From NCBI GenBank assembly GCA_964020085.1, contig OZ026597.1:3438894-3502893 (forward strand): a stretch of 64,000 nt of DNA, in the 5' to 3' direction. Below the pieces are notes generated by a model, which saw nothing but the letters and a program-made list of their open reading frames with translations, made no database searches and was not told where the DNA came from. This DNA is from Micromussa lordhowensis (lineage: Eukaryota; Cnidaria; Anthozoa; Scleractinia; Lobophylliidae). This document shows, one piece after another, positions 1 through 9,904 of this stretch. How positions within the stretch are numbered: position 1 is the stretch's first letter; each line of letters begins with the position of its first letter. Made by a program: the position numbers and the translations under genes.

Positions 1-540
1 GGTAATCAATCAGTCTGGTTGATTCTATGGGCAGCTCCACTAGCAGCATTTGAACTTTATATCTTTGTTGCCTAGCTGATTGAAATATTACTGATATATA
101 TCACGTAGTATGATGCAAATTTTGAGTCCACTGTAACATTTGGGGTGGACAGGATCATGATGCGATCAACTCTAACTGCATCATATTAAGAAAAAAAAAA
201 ACACTTATGTTTATTGCTGTTGTTCCTGAAGATCTAAAACGAAAAATAGCCTACAATTATTCTCAACACTAAACGGCGCATGCAATTAATCGAAATTAAG
301 CTTGGTTATCAGGCATAGAGCCTCACAGCGGTTTACGCAAAGAAATCCTGTAGGAAAATACGCGAGGCCAATGCGAGCAACTATGCAGATTATAAATACA
401 TATCGCTTCGAAAGATTTTGTTGACAAACCATTATAACTGCGGAAGAATTTCTTACACACTGTACGTATTATAACTAGGAGTTCAAGTGACAGCAATCCA
501 TTTCACTGACACATGCACCACACATGTAGTTCTCACTCAG

Positions 541-852
541 TTAAGTATTATGTTGTTTAGAATATTTCAATGCGGAGGCGCAAAGAAAAGTTACGCTCCT
601 GTCGGTCTTTGTAAGCTTCAACGGAAGCTCAGCTGCTTTCCACAATCTCACTACGTTATCAGCTTCAATGGTACAGCAGTTCTTGGCACGATCTTCATCG
701 ATATGGGCTGTCGCCCGTTTGTAGGCATCTCTGGTACTTAAGTTCGAGATTACATCTTCTGGCTCACCGCAGTCAGTTGGTTTGTAGCCAGATTTCCTCA
801 TAACCTGCTCCGGAGAATATAATTGTTTTGAATGGGGTGTCTTCCCAGACAT
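541..852 (-). CDS. Small protein of unknown family, tandem copy 1 (103 aa)
   Basis: Single-exon reading frame from ATG (850-852) to TAA (541-543). It belongs to a three-member tandem family with the copies at 3662-3994 and 8238-8546. Shared blocks are a basic N-terminus, then GY-P--CGEPEDVISNLSTR, AY-RA--HIDED, a CCTIE-like cysteine motif, LWKA-ELP-K-TK and a C-terminal TFL----L-Y-K stretch. I see no signal peptide or membrane segment, so a soluble intracellular protein is likely. This is the most divergent copy: it lacks the KLC motif before WKA and has a changed C-terminus. I do not recognise the family and give no function. Persistence of the frame in three diverged copies is the main evidence that it codes. 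Confidence 0.5.
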   Translation of the reverse strand: MSGKTPHSKQLYSPEQVMRKSGYKPTDCGEPEDVISNLSTRDAYKRATAHIDEDRAKNCCTIEADNVVRLWKAAELPLKLTKTDRSVTFLCASALKYSKQHNT

Positions 853-1039
853 TTGCCTGTGATCGGGTTTCCTTGGCTTAAAAAATGAAAGAAATGTTTG
901 TCTTCTTTTTCTTTGCGGAGTTAAATCAAGTTAAGTAAGCAACAAACTACAAGAAACTATCGTTGCTTACTTTGGCTATCACATCCGTTGAAAAGTAGCT
1001 GATTTGCTATGCTGTTTATAATTGGGCTGAAAGGGCGCT

Positions 1040-1070
1040 GGCGATTAATCAAAACATAAAACAATGAGAG
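1040..1070 (-). promoter_or_regulatory. Conserved upstream block of small-gene copy 1
   Basis: The block with an AT-rich TTTTATGTTTTGATTAATCG core (minus strand) lies about 190-215 bases upstream of the copy 1 ATG. Closely related blocks lie upstream of copies 2 and 3. It may be the core promoter, but here the TATA-like core has changed (CATAAA on plus). Confidence 0.3.
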
Positions 1071-1277
1071 ACATGATTGGCAGGCTTACGTAAGGAAAGC
1101 AACCTCGATTTAAATTATGCATTTAACTTACTCATGCGCCTGCGCACCGAGAGTTATTGTCAGAACTTACGTCACTTTTAGACTGTTGGAGCTATTTAGA
1201 GAAAAGGAAAGGAGGGTGAAAAGCTTCTCACTAGAAACTAGTTCACGTACAGAATATATGGGTTTTTGACTAAGCAT

Positions 1278-1402
1278 GTCAGTCGAGATGGCTGGATATT
1301 GGCCGCGTTTTTTTGCGTGTGTGTGTTTGTTGATCGAAACGGAATCAAGGTCCATAAACACGCTAAAAAGAACGAGGCCAATATCCAGTCATCTTGACTG
1401 AG
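1278..1402. repeat. Fold-back element (family A)
   Basis: An inverted repeat: GATGGCTGGATATTGGCC on the left and GGCCAATATCCAGTCATC on the right, about 25 bp arms around a T-rich loop. A related copy lies at 11429-11555. This is a MITE-like hairpin with no coding capacity. Confidence 0.55.
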
Positions 1403-3144
1403 CAACCTGATTGACGGCAGTTATTCATGCGCCTGTCCTATTATTGATCATAGATTTCGTCATAACATGCGTGGATTCGCAGACTGCCTGTTTTCTTTCG
1501 CATTTGTGTCAACTGCGAGTAGTATTTCTTTTCTTTTTTTTTTCTCATTGGAAAATGAATCATCTTTTTCGTGATCTTGGCGATATTTTCAAGTGGCCCG
1601 TTTCCCTTGGAAGTTGTATCCACCCATAACAACAAAAGTTCCATTAATCGGTTATTATTCTAAAGTAGAAGTCGGTTTTATTACATCCCTTTTTCTGAGT
1701 TTACTGAACGACTTCAATGACTTGGAACGCCGCTGGTGTGCAAACAAATAGGAGCGTTCGTTAATCATTTTGATAGTTTACCGAGGGCTATTTTAAAAGT
1801 CCCATGTTCTGTAGCTGGTCACAATTACTCAAGTTACACACAAAAGAAGATTGTGATTAAAAATAAGTCGATTTGTTTTTCTACAACTGCTTCAATGAAC
1901 AAGACCGCGAAGTGCTTTGTTTTATGAGCCAAACTACATACCAAATTATCGCCAGCGTGACAGTTCTCTCTCGGAGCAAGAATTTATAAACATAAAAACA
2001 ACAAATACTCCTACTAAAATTACCACGGTTAATCAAGGTTATAAAATCGGCTACAGGTAGGTTCTTTTTTTCTTTTTCTACAATGGCTATATACAGGGAG
2101 TATTGGTTTGATTTGGCTAACATTGCTTTGCAAACAATATGATCTGCTTGCTTAATCGATCAACTGTGACAGTAAGCCTTGTCTCAAAAGTTCCTTTGAA
2201 CACACCGTGTTGGCTTCCTAAGAATATGGATCTTTTCACTTCGGCAATAATTAAAATCAGTAAACAGTTTCAATTTTTGCTTTAATTGTTAAATATGAAA
2301 TTAGGAAGCTACATTACAGACTGAAGTTAACAACATCACAGAGCGCCTTATAATTATAGATAAACATAAAACTCGTCTAACATTACTTGCGCCATGGAAA
2401 ACACGAGACTAATCAAAACTCTTGTGTTGACAAAAAAACAAGGCTGTTGTAAGAGATTTTGTTTGTCGCATATACTATACAAAACAAGACCACAATGTTC
2501 TTTCTTTCTGAGCGGATGTTCATACCAAATTATCAACACCCGTGACAGTTCAGGAGAGCGAAATTTCAAACAACTTCGGAACAACTACACTTCTACATTT
2601 CCACGGTTAATTAAGTTACAGAATCATCTACTGGTAGGCTTTTTTTCTTATTTTTTTCTCCAATGTCTATATATGTTAAGAAAAGTTTGATTCGACTAAT
2701 ATTGCTTTGCGAACAATATCACATACTAGCTTATTAATCGATCAACTGTGACTTTATTTCTAGAAGCCCAAAATTCCTTATCGACGAACAACAAAATTGG
2801 TTTTATTTCTTCTGTTCTCCTCTAGTTCGGTAGCCTGATACTACATCTGCAAACTGCAGGTTGAGTAAGTTTAGATTTGGTTTACTATTTTGAAATAAAC
2901 CTGAGGGGTCCTGATGACAGAGTGAACCAGCAAGGAGTAAACAATACTGTGAATGTGTTTTTCTGTGACTTCTGCGACTCAAATAATGACCCATAATGTA
3001 TTACACTGGTAGCCTGCCAATGTGCGGGCAATCTTTTTTCGTTACGTACCATTTGAGATAGCCCCTTCTAGCCAGTAACATTCAGAACTATCATAGTTTA
3101 TTTTTGTTGGCTAGCTGGCTGGGATATTACAATACATAACGTTT

Positions 3145-3275
3145 TGGAGCAGTTACTGATCTCTGTCTACTCCAAGTGTTAAAGTGGATTCAAAATTTAG
3201 CATACATACCGTATGTATGCTAAATTTTGAATCCACTTTAACACTTGGGGTAGACAGAGATCAGTAACTGCTCCA
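3145..3275. repeat. Near-perfect palindrome, ~65 bp arms
   Basis: The arms 3145-3209 and 3211-3275 are almost exact reverse complements with a single base between them. The right arm is ordinary unit sequence, also present at 7401-7465. The left arm is absent at the matching point of unit C (about 7400), so it is an extra inverted copy. Confidence 0.85.
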
Positions 3276-3661
3276 GTTTAAAACAATCACACATAATGTT
3301 TTTTATTGCAGTCTAAGCCAACGTTAAATGCATCACATTGCAATTATTCTCGTTAATGCTAGCTGATCAGTGTCACATCCGAATATTCTGAGCATAAACA
3401 GATTAAACGGCGACATTACCTTTCTACTAAGGCATAAAGCCTCACTCCATGGAAACAAATCCTGTCCTGAGGAAAACACAAGTCAATGCCAGCAACTGGA
3501 TTATATTTCATATAGATATCGCTTCGAACACACCGTTATGACTGCGATAGAATTCAGTTAAAGATTTTAATATATTGTTGTAGTTCATATAACTAAGAGT
3601 TCAAGGGGTGACAAACCCTTTTTACTGACACACACCATAGGTCGCACTCAGCTGTTAACTA

Positions 3662-3994
3662 CTAACGTTTCGAGTATTCCAGTTCCTTGAAATAGAGGAA
3701 AGTCGTTCTTGTCCCGTCCTTCGTAAGCTTTACGGGAAGCTCAGTTGCTTTCCACAAGCACAGTTTCAGCCCGGTATTAGCTTCAATAGTACAGCAGTTG
3801 TTGTAAGGGTCTTCATCGATATGATCCGTGGCGCGTCTGTACGCCGTTCTCGTAGTCAGCAAATTCGAGATCACATATTTTGGCTCGCCGCAGTTAGCTG
3901 GTCTGTAGCCAGGCTTCGCCTTAATCCTGTCCGGCGGAGAATATTTTTGTCTTTCGGACGACGTCCTCTTCACTTGGCGATGTCCAAATTCCAT
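3662..3994 (-). CDS. Small protein of unknown family, tandem copy 2 (110 aa)
   Basis: Single-exon frame from ATG (3992-3994) to stop at 3662. It shares GYRPANCGEP, HIDEDP, NN-CTIE, LWKATELPVK and TKDGTRTTFLYFKELEY with copy 3, so the C-terminal half is almost unchanged. The N-terminal 30 residues are basic and differ more. A conserved upstream block with a TATA-like core sits about 130 bases before the ATG. There is no signal peptide or transmembrane segment. The family is not recognised. Compared with copy 3 it carries one extra residue after VISNLL, an in-frame change that is consistent with coding selection. Confidence 0.55.
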   Translation of the reverse strand: MEFGHRQVKRTSSERQKYSPPDRIKAKPGYRPANCGEPKYVISNLLTTRTAYRRATDHIDEDPYNNCCTIEANTGLKLCLWKATELPVKLTKDGTRTTFLYFKELEYSKR

Positions 3995-4119
3995 GATTTC
4001 AAAACGTGAAAGAATTGTTTAGGTCTCTTTTCTTTTCCGAATTAAGTCCAGTTAAGTTTAGAGTTGATACCATAACTAACGTTGATTACCTTTAAAAGCA
4101 ACTGAAAAGGCGCTGGCGA

Positions 4120-4155
4120 TTTATCAAATATAAAACAATGAGAGAAATGATTGAC
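4120..4155 (-). promoter_or_regulatory. Conserved TATA-like block upstream of small-gene copy 2
   Basis: On the minus strand the block reads CATTGTTTTATATTTGATAA, about 130 bases upstream of the copy 2 ATG. The same block lies at 8706-8745 before copy 3. Conservation plus the TATATTT core suggests a promoter; no start site is shown. Confidence 0.4.
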
Positions 4156-4176
4156 AGGTTTCAAATTCAATACTTA

Positions 4177-4418
4177 AAGGAGCGGTGTCACGGTTAAACG
4201 GTTTGAAAAATTTAGCCTAGATTTTTCAATATTGTTGTTTGTAATCCGTGTCAATCGTCTCCATCCTTAACCATCCTTGTTCCTTTATGGCTTATTATTA
4301 TCTCTTTAGTGCTTTCCTTTCTTTCTAAAGCATTATTTTCCGGTTTCCTTCAATTTAAAGGCAATTTTGTCGATGGTAGAAATAACTCAAAATACCGTGA
4401 CGTAGCCCCTTTAAGGAA
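4177..4418. mobile_element. TTAA-flanked MITE (piggyBac-like), copy 1
   Basis: A ~240 bp element with ends AGGAGCGGTGTCACGG and CCGTGACGTAGCCCCT, which are imperfect inverted repeats, bounded on both sides by TTAA. The matching site in unit C (near 8757-8765) is uninterrupted, so this is an insertion with a readable empty site. A second copy lies at 28924-29165. TTAA duplication is typical of piggyBac-type transposition. No open frame of transposase type is present. Confidence 0.8.
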
Positions 4419-4513
4419 TGCAAACTTTTATTTGCATTTTTTTTTGCAAGCAAGTTATAACACTAAAGTTTCAATTTTTGCTTGTTGCCACGGAATTATA
4501 CAAAGCTATATAG

Positions 4514-4658
4514 ATATTTATTATCCAACTCTGCTTCGTAGAGTACAAATATCGCGCGAAACGAGTACAAATATCACACGATATTTGTACTCGTCTCATT
4601 CCTCCCGGCCGCGTGAAGTTCAAAACCTTGGCAAGTCAGAATTTTGGGAAAAGAAATC

Positions 4659-4690
<32 letters not shown>

Positions 4691-5368
4691 GTGTGTAGTA
4701 TCGCTGTATATTTTTACTCGTTGTTTGTATTTTGACTCGCCCTACGGGCTCGTCAAAATACCGCACAACTCGTAAAAATATACAGCGATACTACACACCA
4801 AAACGTCTAATAAGATATATATATTTATTATATAGACACGGATGTTTTACTGAAAAATATACCACTCGTAAAATTCATAAAAAATACATCCGGGACCAGA
4901 GTGGTTTATTTTCCATAATCTCACACGTGAGTTTATCGATGATTTCATTGATATCAAGTTTGTCTCTTAAATTGTACTTAAAATCGTTGGCGTATCATCG
5001 AAACAGCTTCGGGTCTTCCTCGAAAGTCTTCGGCAATCTTCGGAAATCTTCGGGCATCTTTGGAAATTTTCGGAAAATCTCGGAAAATGTTCGGGAGCGT
5101 TCGTCCTGCCTTCGGAACAATTTTGAAATTTCTTCGGAAATCTCCGGAAGGTGGTCGGAAATCTTCGGGAAATCATCAAAAACGCCGTCATCAGCATGTC
5201 TATATAATAAAAAGAACATTACACGGTGGCTTGAAGATATGAATTTTATTTTCTCGTGGCAAAAAAAAATATTTTACTCGCTGCGCTCGTTCGTAAAATA
5301 TTGTTTTGCCACTCGAAAATAAAATTCATATCTTCGCGCCCCCGTGTAATATCCTCTATATTATATAT
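4514..5368. mobile_element. Non-autonomous element with TCGG-rich internal array, copy 1
   Basis: This stretch is absent from unit C, where flanking sequence runs straight from CAAAGCTAT to the AAGGAGG block near 8860. It holds two fold-backs (4672-4820 and 5217-5352, the second with ~45 bp arms around TTTTACTCGCTGCGCTCG) and between them an array of ATCTTCGG-like units of about 10-15 bases. A related copy lies at 34560-35035. Its open frames are by-products of the short-period repeat. Confidence 0.65.
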
Positions 5369-7798
5369 GTATCTCGAAGGAGGAACTTGAAGTACTCAAA
5401 GGTTTCCCAGAGAAAAATATCGCTTATGATATTATTTACCAAAATAAATGGCTAATTTTGAGGTTTAAACACGCCCAATATAAAAAGGGGGTAAAAAACG
5501 GTTTGGTACCTATAATCTTAGGGTGTTCAAAACTTTCAGAGGTCTCGTAGTATTCTTGAAAGTTACTCAAACCCTCAACTACCTCTTGGGTTTCCATAAC
5601 TGTCTCGTATTCTGCCAGTCCTCCTCATGCTTATGTTTAAGCCGCCATCTTTGTTTTTTTTATGTTTTTCTTTTCAACTCATTTCTTGTGTCTCTCCGCA
5701 TCACACATCGCTCAAGGGCCGAGCGGGCGTTTCACCGCCCATTCTTTTCTGCGCCCTGGATGAGATTATCTAAACACGGAAAAAGTGCTATATTGCTTAA
5801 TTATGAAATGCAGCGGTCAGTGAATGACTGCACATTTACAAACGCAAAAGGACGTTTGGCTCTAAGCAATATTTCTTTTCTTATTGAAAAATGAGTCATT
5901 GTTTTCGTGATCTTGGCGACACTTTCAAGTGGCCCATTTCCCATTGAATACTGTATCCACCTCAAACGAACAAAAGCTCTATTAGTCGATAATTGTTCTG
6001 TTTTATTCCGCTTTTTGCGTTTACAAACGTCGCAGGCGTACAATGTTCGTTGATCGAGTCTTCGGTAGTTTACCGAGGGCTATTAAGTTCCATATCGTAA
6101 TGCTCTTTAGCCGAAGCCAACACCACTTTACCCGCGAATGAAAACTGTGATTGAAAATAACTCGATCCGTGTTTTAACAACTGCTTCAGTGAACAAGACC
6201 GCAAAGTGCTTTATTTCATGCGCCAAAATACATACCAAATTATCGCCAGCGTGACAGTTCTTTCTCGTAGCAAGAAATTAAGAACACTTTCAGATCAAAT
6301 ACTTCTACTAAAATTCAAAATTACCACGGTTAATCAAGGTTATAAAATCGGCTGCAGGTAGGTTCTTTTGGCTAACATTGCTTTGCAAACAATATGACCT
6401 GCTTGCTTAATCGATCAACTGTGACAGTAAGCCTTGTCTCAAAAGTTCCTTTGAACACACCGTGTTGGCTTTCCTAAGAATATGGATCTTTTCACTTCGG
6501 CAATAATTAAAATCGGAAACAATTTCAATTTTTGCTTTAATTGTTAAATATGAAATTAGGAAGCTACATTACATTGTAAAGGAGATTGAAGTTAACAACA
6601 TCACAGAGCGCCTTATAATTATAGATAAACATAAAACTCGTCTAACATTATTGCGCCATGGAAAACACGAGACTAATCAAAACTCTTGTGTTGACAAAAA
6701 AAGGCTATTGTAAGAGATTTTGTTTGTCGCATATACTATAAAAAACAAGACCACAAAGTTCTTTCTTTCTGAGCGGATGTGCATACCAAATTATCAACAC
6801 CCGTGACAGTTCAGGAGAGCGAAATTTCAAACAACTTCGGAACAACTACACTTCTACATTTCCACGGTTAATTAAGTTACAGAATCATCTACTGGTAGGC
6901 TTTTTTTCTTATTTATTTCTCCAATGTCTATATGTGTTAAGAAAAGTTTGATCCGACTAATATTGCTTTGCGAACAATATCACATACTTGCTTATTAATC
7001 GATCAACTGTGACTTTATTGCTAGGAGCCCAAAATTCCTTATCGACGAACAACAAAATTGGTTTTATTTCTTCTGTTCTCCTCTAGTTCGGTAGCCTGAT
7101 ACTACATCTGCAAACTGCAGGTTGAGTAAGTTTAGATTTGGTTTACTATTTTGAAATAAACCTGAGGGGTCCTGATGACAGAGTGAACCAGCAAGGAGTA
7201 AACAAGACTGTGAATGTGTTTTTCTGTGACTTCTGCGACTCAAATAATGACCCATAATGTATTACACTGGTAGCCTGCCAATGTGCGGGCATTCTTTTTT
7301 CGTTACCATTTGAGATAGCCCCTTCTAGTAACATTCAGAACTATCAGGGTTTATTTTTGTTGGCTAGCTGGCTGGGATATTACAATACATAACGTTTTGG
7401 TATGTATGCTAAATTTTGAATCCACTTTAACACTTGGGGTAGACAGAGATCAGTAACTGCTCCAGTTTAAAACAATGACACGTAATGTTTTTTATTGCTG
7501 TCATTAGATTTGCTCGTACAAGAAAACAAACCTTCAGTCTAAGCCAGCGTTAAATGCATCACATTGCAATTATTCTCGTTAATGCTGATCAGTGTCACAT
7601 TATCCGAAAATACAATTATTCTGAGCATAAACAGATTAAACGGCGACACTACCTTTCTACTAAGGCATAAAGCCTCACTCCATGGAAACAAATCCTGTCC
7701 TGAGGAAAATACAAGTCAATGCCAGCAACTGTATTATATTTCATATAGATATCGCTTCGAAGAATTTGTTAACACACCGTTATGACTGCGATAGAATA

Positions 7799-8126
7799 TT
7801 TTACGATAACTGCAGAAATTCTCGCGCGCTCATTGGCTAATTTTTATCGTCAATATGCGGACAGACACATGAATTTGAAATTCGTGCGACGCGTCAGCGA
7901 GCGAGAGCGGGCAATTCGACCATTTAACTGTTATCGTAAAAAACAAATTGATGTCAGTTTTTAATGAGTCTGTCCTGCTATTGACAATGAATTTCGTCAT
8001 CACATTGTCAAAGTAGTCTGCGGATCCACTCGGCTATCGCCTCGTGGATCCACAGCTACTTTGACAATGTGATGACGAAATTTATGATCAATAACAGGAC
8101 AGACGCATGAAAAACTGACATCAATT
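7799..8126 (+). mobile_element. MITE family M1, copy 1
   Basis: A ~330 bp element whose ends read TTTACGATAACTGCAGAAAT and GACATCAATTTGTTAAT. It holds an internal hairpin around 7981-8100: TTGACAATGAATTTCGTCAT pairs with a matching right arm around GGATCCACTCGGCTATCGCC. Unit B has no such sequence between the matching flanks near 3550, so it is an insertion. An inverted-orientation copy lies at 49131-49449, and a broken copy at 46640-47215. Confidence 0.75.
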
Positions 8127-8237
8127 TGTTAATTTTAATGTATCAGAGTATATAGTTCATATAACTAGGAGTTCAAGGGGTGACAAACCCTTTCAGTTTA
8201 CTGACACACACCATAGGTCTCAGTCAGCTGTTAACTA

Positions 8238-8546
8238 CTAACATTTCAAGTATTCCAGTTCCTTGAAATAGAGGAAAGTCGTTCTTGTCCCGTCCTTCGT
8301 AATCTTAACGGGAAGCTCAGTTGCTTTCCATGTGCACAGTTTCACCCCGTTATCATCTTCCTGACCAATAGTACAGAAGTTGTTGCAAGGGTCTTCATCG
8401 ATATGATCCGCCGCGCGTGTATACGCCGCTCTCGTACTTAAATTCGAGATCACATCTTCAGGCTCACCGCAGTTGGCTGGTCTGTAGCCAATCTTCGTCT
8501 TGATCTTCTTGGACTTAGTAGAATATTTTTGTCTTATTTTTGACAT
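8238..8546 (-). CDS. Small protein of unknown family, tandem copy 3 (102 aa)
   Basis: Single-exon frame from ATG (8544-8546) to stop at 8238. Order of features: a basic N-terminus of about 18 residues rich in Lys, then GYRPANCGEPEDVISNLSTR, AAYTRAADHIDEDP, NNFCTI, a short acidic insert, KLCTWKATELPVK and a nearly unchanged C-terminus ending ELEYLKC. The upstream block with TTTTATATT lies about 165 bases before the ATG. With copy 2 it forms the better conserved pair. No family assignment or function can be given. A disulfide or metal role for the shared cysteines is possible but not supported by any motif I know. Confidence 0.55.
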   Translation of the reverse strand: MSKIRQKYSTKSKKIKTKIGYRPANCGEPEDVISNLSTRAAYTRAADHIDEDPCNNFCTIGQEDDNGVKLCTWKATELPVKITKDGTRTTFLYFKELEYLKC

Positions 8547-8705
8547 TTAATCTCGCGTTCGCTTGAGAGATGGCTCTAAAACGTGAAAGAGTATCTGTCC
8601 GCCTGTTTTTCTTTTCCGAATTGAGTCCAGTTAAGTTAGCAATAGAGTTGATAGCATAACTAACGTTGCTTGACTTGAAAAGCAACTTAAAGGACGTTTG
8701 CGATT

Positions 8706-8745
8706 AATCAAATATAAAACAATGAGAGAAATGATTGACAGACTT
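8706..8745 (-). promoter_or_regulatory. Conserved TATA-like block upstream of small-gene copy 3
   Basis: The minus strand reads TCATTGTTTTATATTTGATT, conserved with the block before copy 2. It is about 165 bases upstream of the ATG. Confidence 0.4.
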
Positions 8746-9305
8746 TCAAATTCAATACTTTAAGGAATGCAAACTTTAATTTGCATTATTTTTGTAATCA
8801 AGTTATAACAATGAAGTTTCAATTTCTGCTTGTTGACACGAAATTATACAAAGCTATCAAAGGAGGTACTTGAAGAACAGCAATGTTTTGTCAGAGAAAT
8901 TAAAAATAACGCTCATGATAATATTCACTAATATAAAAAAAGTGACTCATTTTGAAGTTTGAAACATAACTAGAGTAACTATAACTGGGAAGATCAATTC
9001 ACTAATTCCATGGTGTATATTGAAATAACATTGGCAGAGATTGGCAGACATATATATAATGCTTCTAATACTTACGCCCAGGTAAATACGAGACGCGGAA
9101 AACGGCTATTGTATTGAGAAACAAAGCCATCGTGGGAGAGACTGCTTTTCACTTGAGTTACAAATGGCAAAACAAGACCGCAAAGTTCCTCTTTTCTGAG
9201 CGGATATACATACCGAATTATTAACACCCGTGACGCTGCTCTCTCCATATCTTAGCGCGCTGTCGATGCACACGAAGTGGCGTGTACACTTGTGGTTTTA
9301 GCATG

Positions 9306-9832
9306 TAAGGCCCTGATTACATGAGACCGGTACGAACTCTGAGCGGTACGACTTAGACCGGTACGATGAAGTTTACATGAGCCCGATCTGAAAGTATGAA
9401 GTGATTACATGAGACCGGTACGACACTTCAGATCAGCATGAATGTGTTTACATGAAACATGCAGGAAGTTCCTATTTTTCTTTTGTGGTCTGCTTCATTG
9501 TGCCGTTCATTGTTAAATGCAGCACTGTTAATAATAATAATTTTCTTTTTAGACTCTTTCCTGTTATCCTCCATCTTGGAATGGTCCAACAACACTCTTA
9601 CGCATGCTCACAACAGTGATCTCTGACCTTTCTCAAATCAGTTCGTGTTTACATGGTTCCGTGGTCCGACTTCAGACCGGTCCGAGTCATTCGTGTCGGT
9701 TCAGCAACCGGAATGAGTGAAACCGGCATGAGATGATTTTTCAGACCGGCTTCATGTAAACAGAAACAAGCATTTGTATGGAGACCGATCTGAAGTTGTA
9801 CCGGGCTGAGTTCGTACTGGTCTCATGTCTCT
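9306..9832. mobile_element. Terminal-inverted-repeat element before TRP exon 1
   Basis: The left end ACATGAGACCGGTACGAACT is mirrored by the right end around GTTCGTACTGGTCTCATGT. Short motifs such as ACCGGTACGA and GTTTACATG recur inside, as subterminal repeats. It ends about 70 bases before the first coding exon of the TRP gene, so it could lie in an upstream intron or the promoter. Confidence 0.6.
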
Positions 9833-9904
9833 CTTAATTAATAAGGGTTAACTTTTTATTAATGTCATAATTTTGTAATTATAGACCAACACGGCCGACA
9901 AAGG

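Larger units (their letters stand above)
1440..4450. repeat. Duplicated unit B (holds small-gene copy 2)
   Basis: Nearly all of this stretch is repeated in the same order at about 5860-8850. Matching landmarks include the segments at 2354-2700 and 6600-6960, at 2803-2994 and 7064-7255, and the small-gene copies. The units are highly similar over long runs. They differ by mobile-element insertions in one copy only, so duplication came before those insertions. A more diverged partial unit (A) covers about 1-1100. Confidence 0.8.
5860..8850. repeat. Duplicated unit C (holds small-gene copy 3)
   Basis: The tandem partner of unit B. It lacks the insertions at 4177-4418 and 4514-5368 and the left palindrome arm. 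It carries its own insertion at 7799-8126. Confidence 0.8.

Noticed and set aside
4732..5322. A 196-codon open frame rich in Phe-Gly-Asn/Ser-Ser repeats
   Set aside because: It comes from the short-period TCGG array of a repeat element; long frames also open on the other strand of the same array.
2803..7255. Identical-looking 63-codon minus frames at 2803-2994 and 7064-7255
   Set aside because: The two frames are almost identical only because the whole unit is duplicated; there is no pattern of silent change to support coding and no diverged third copy.
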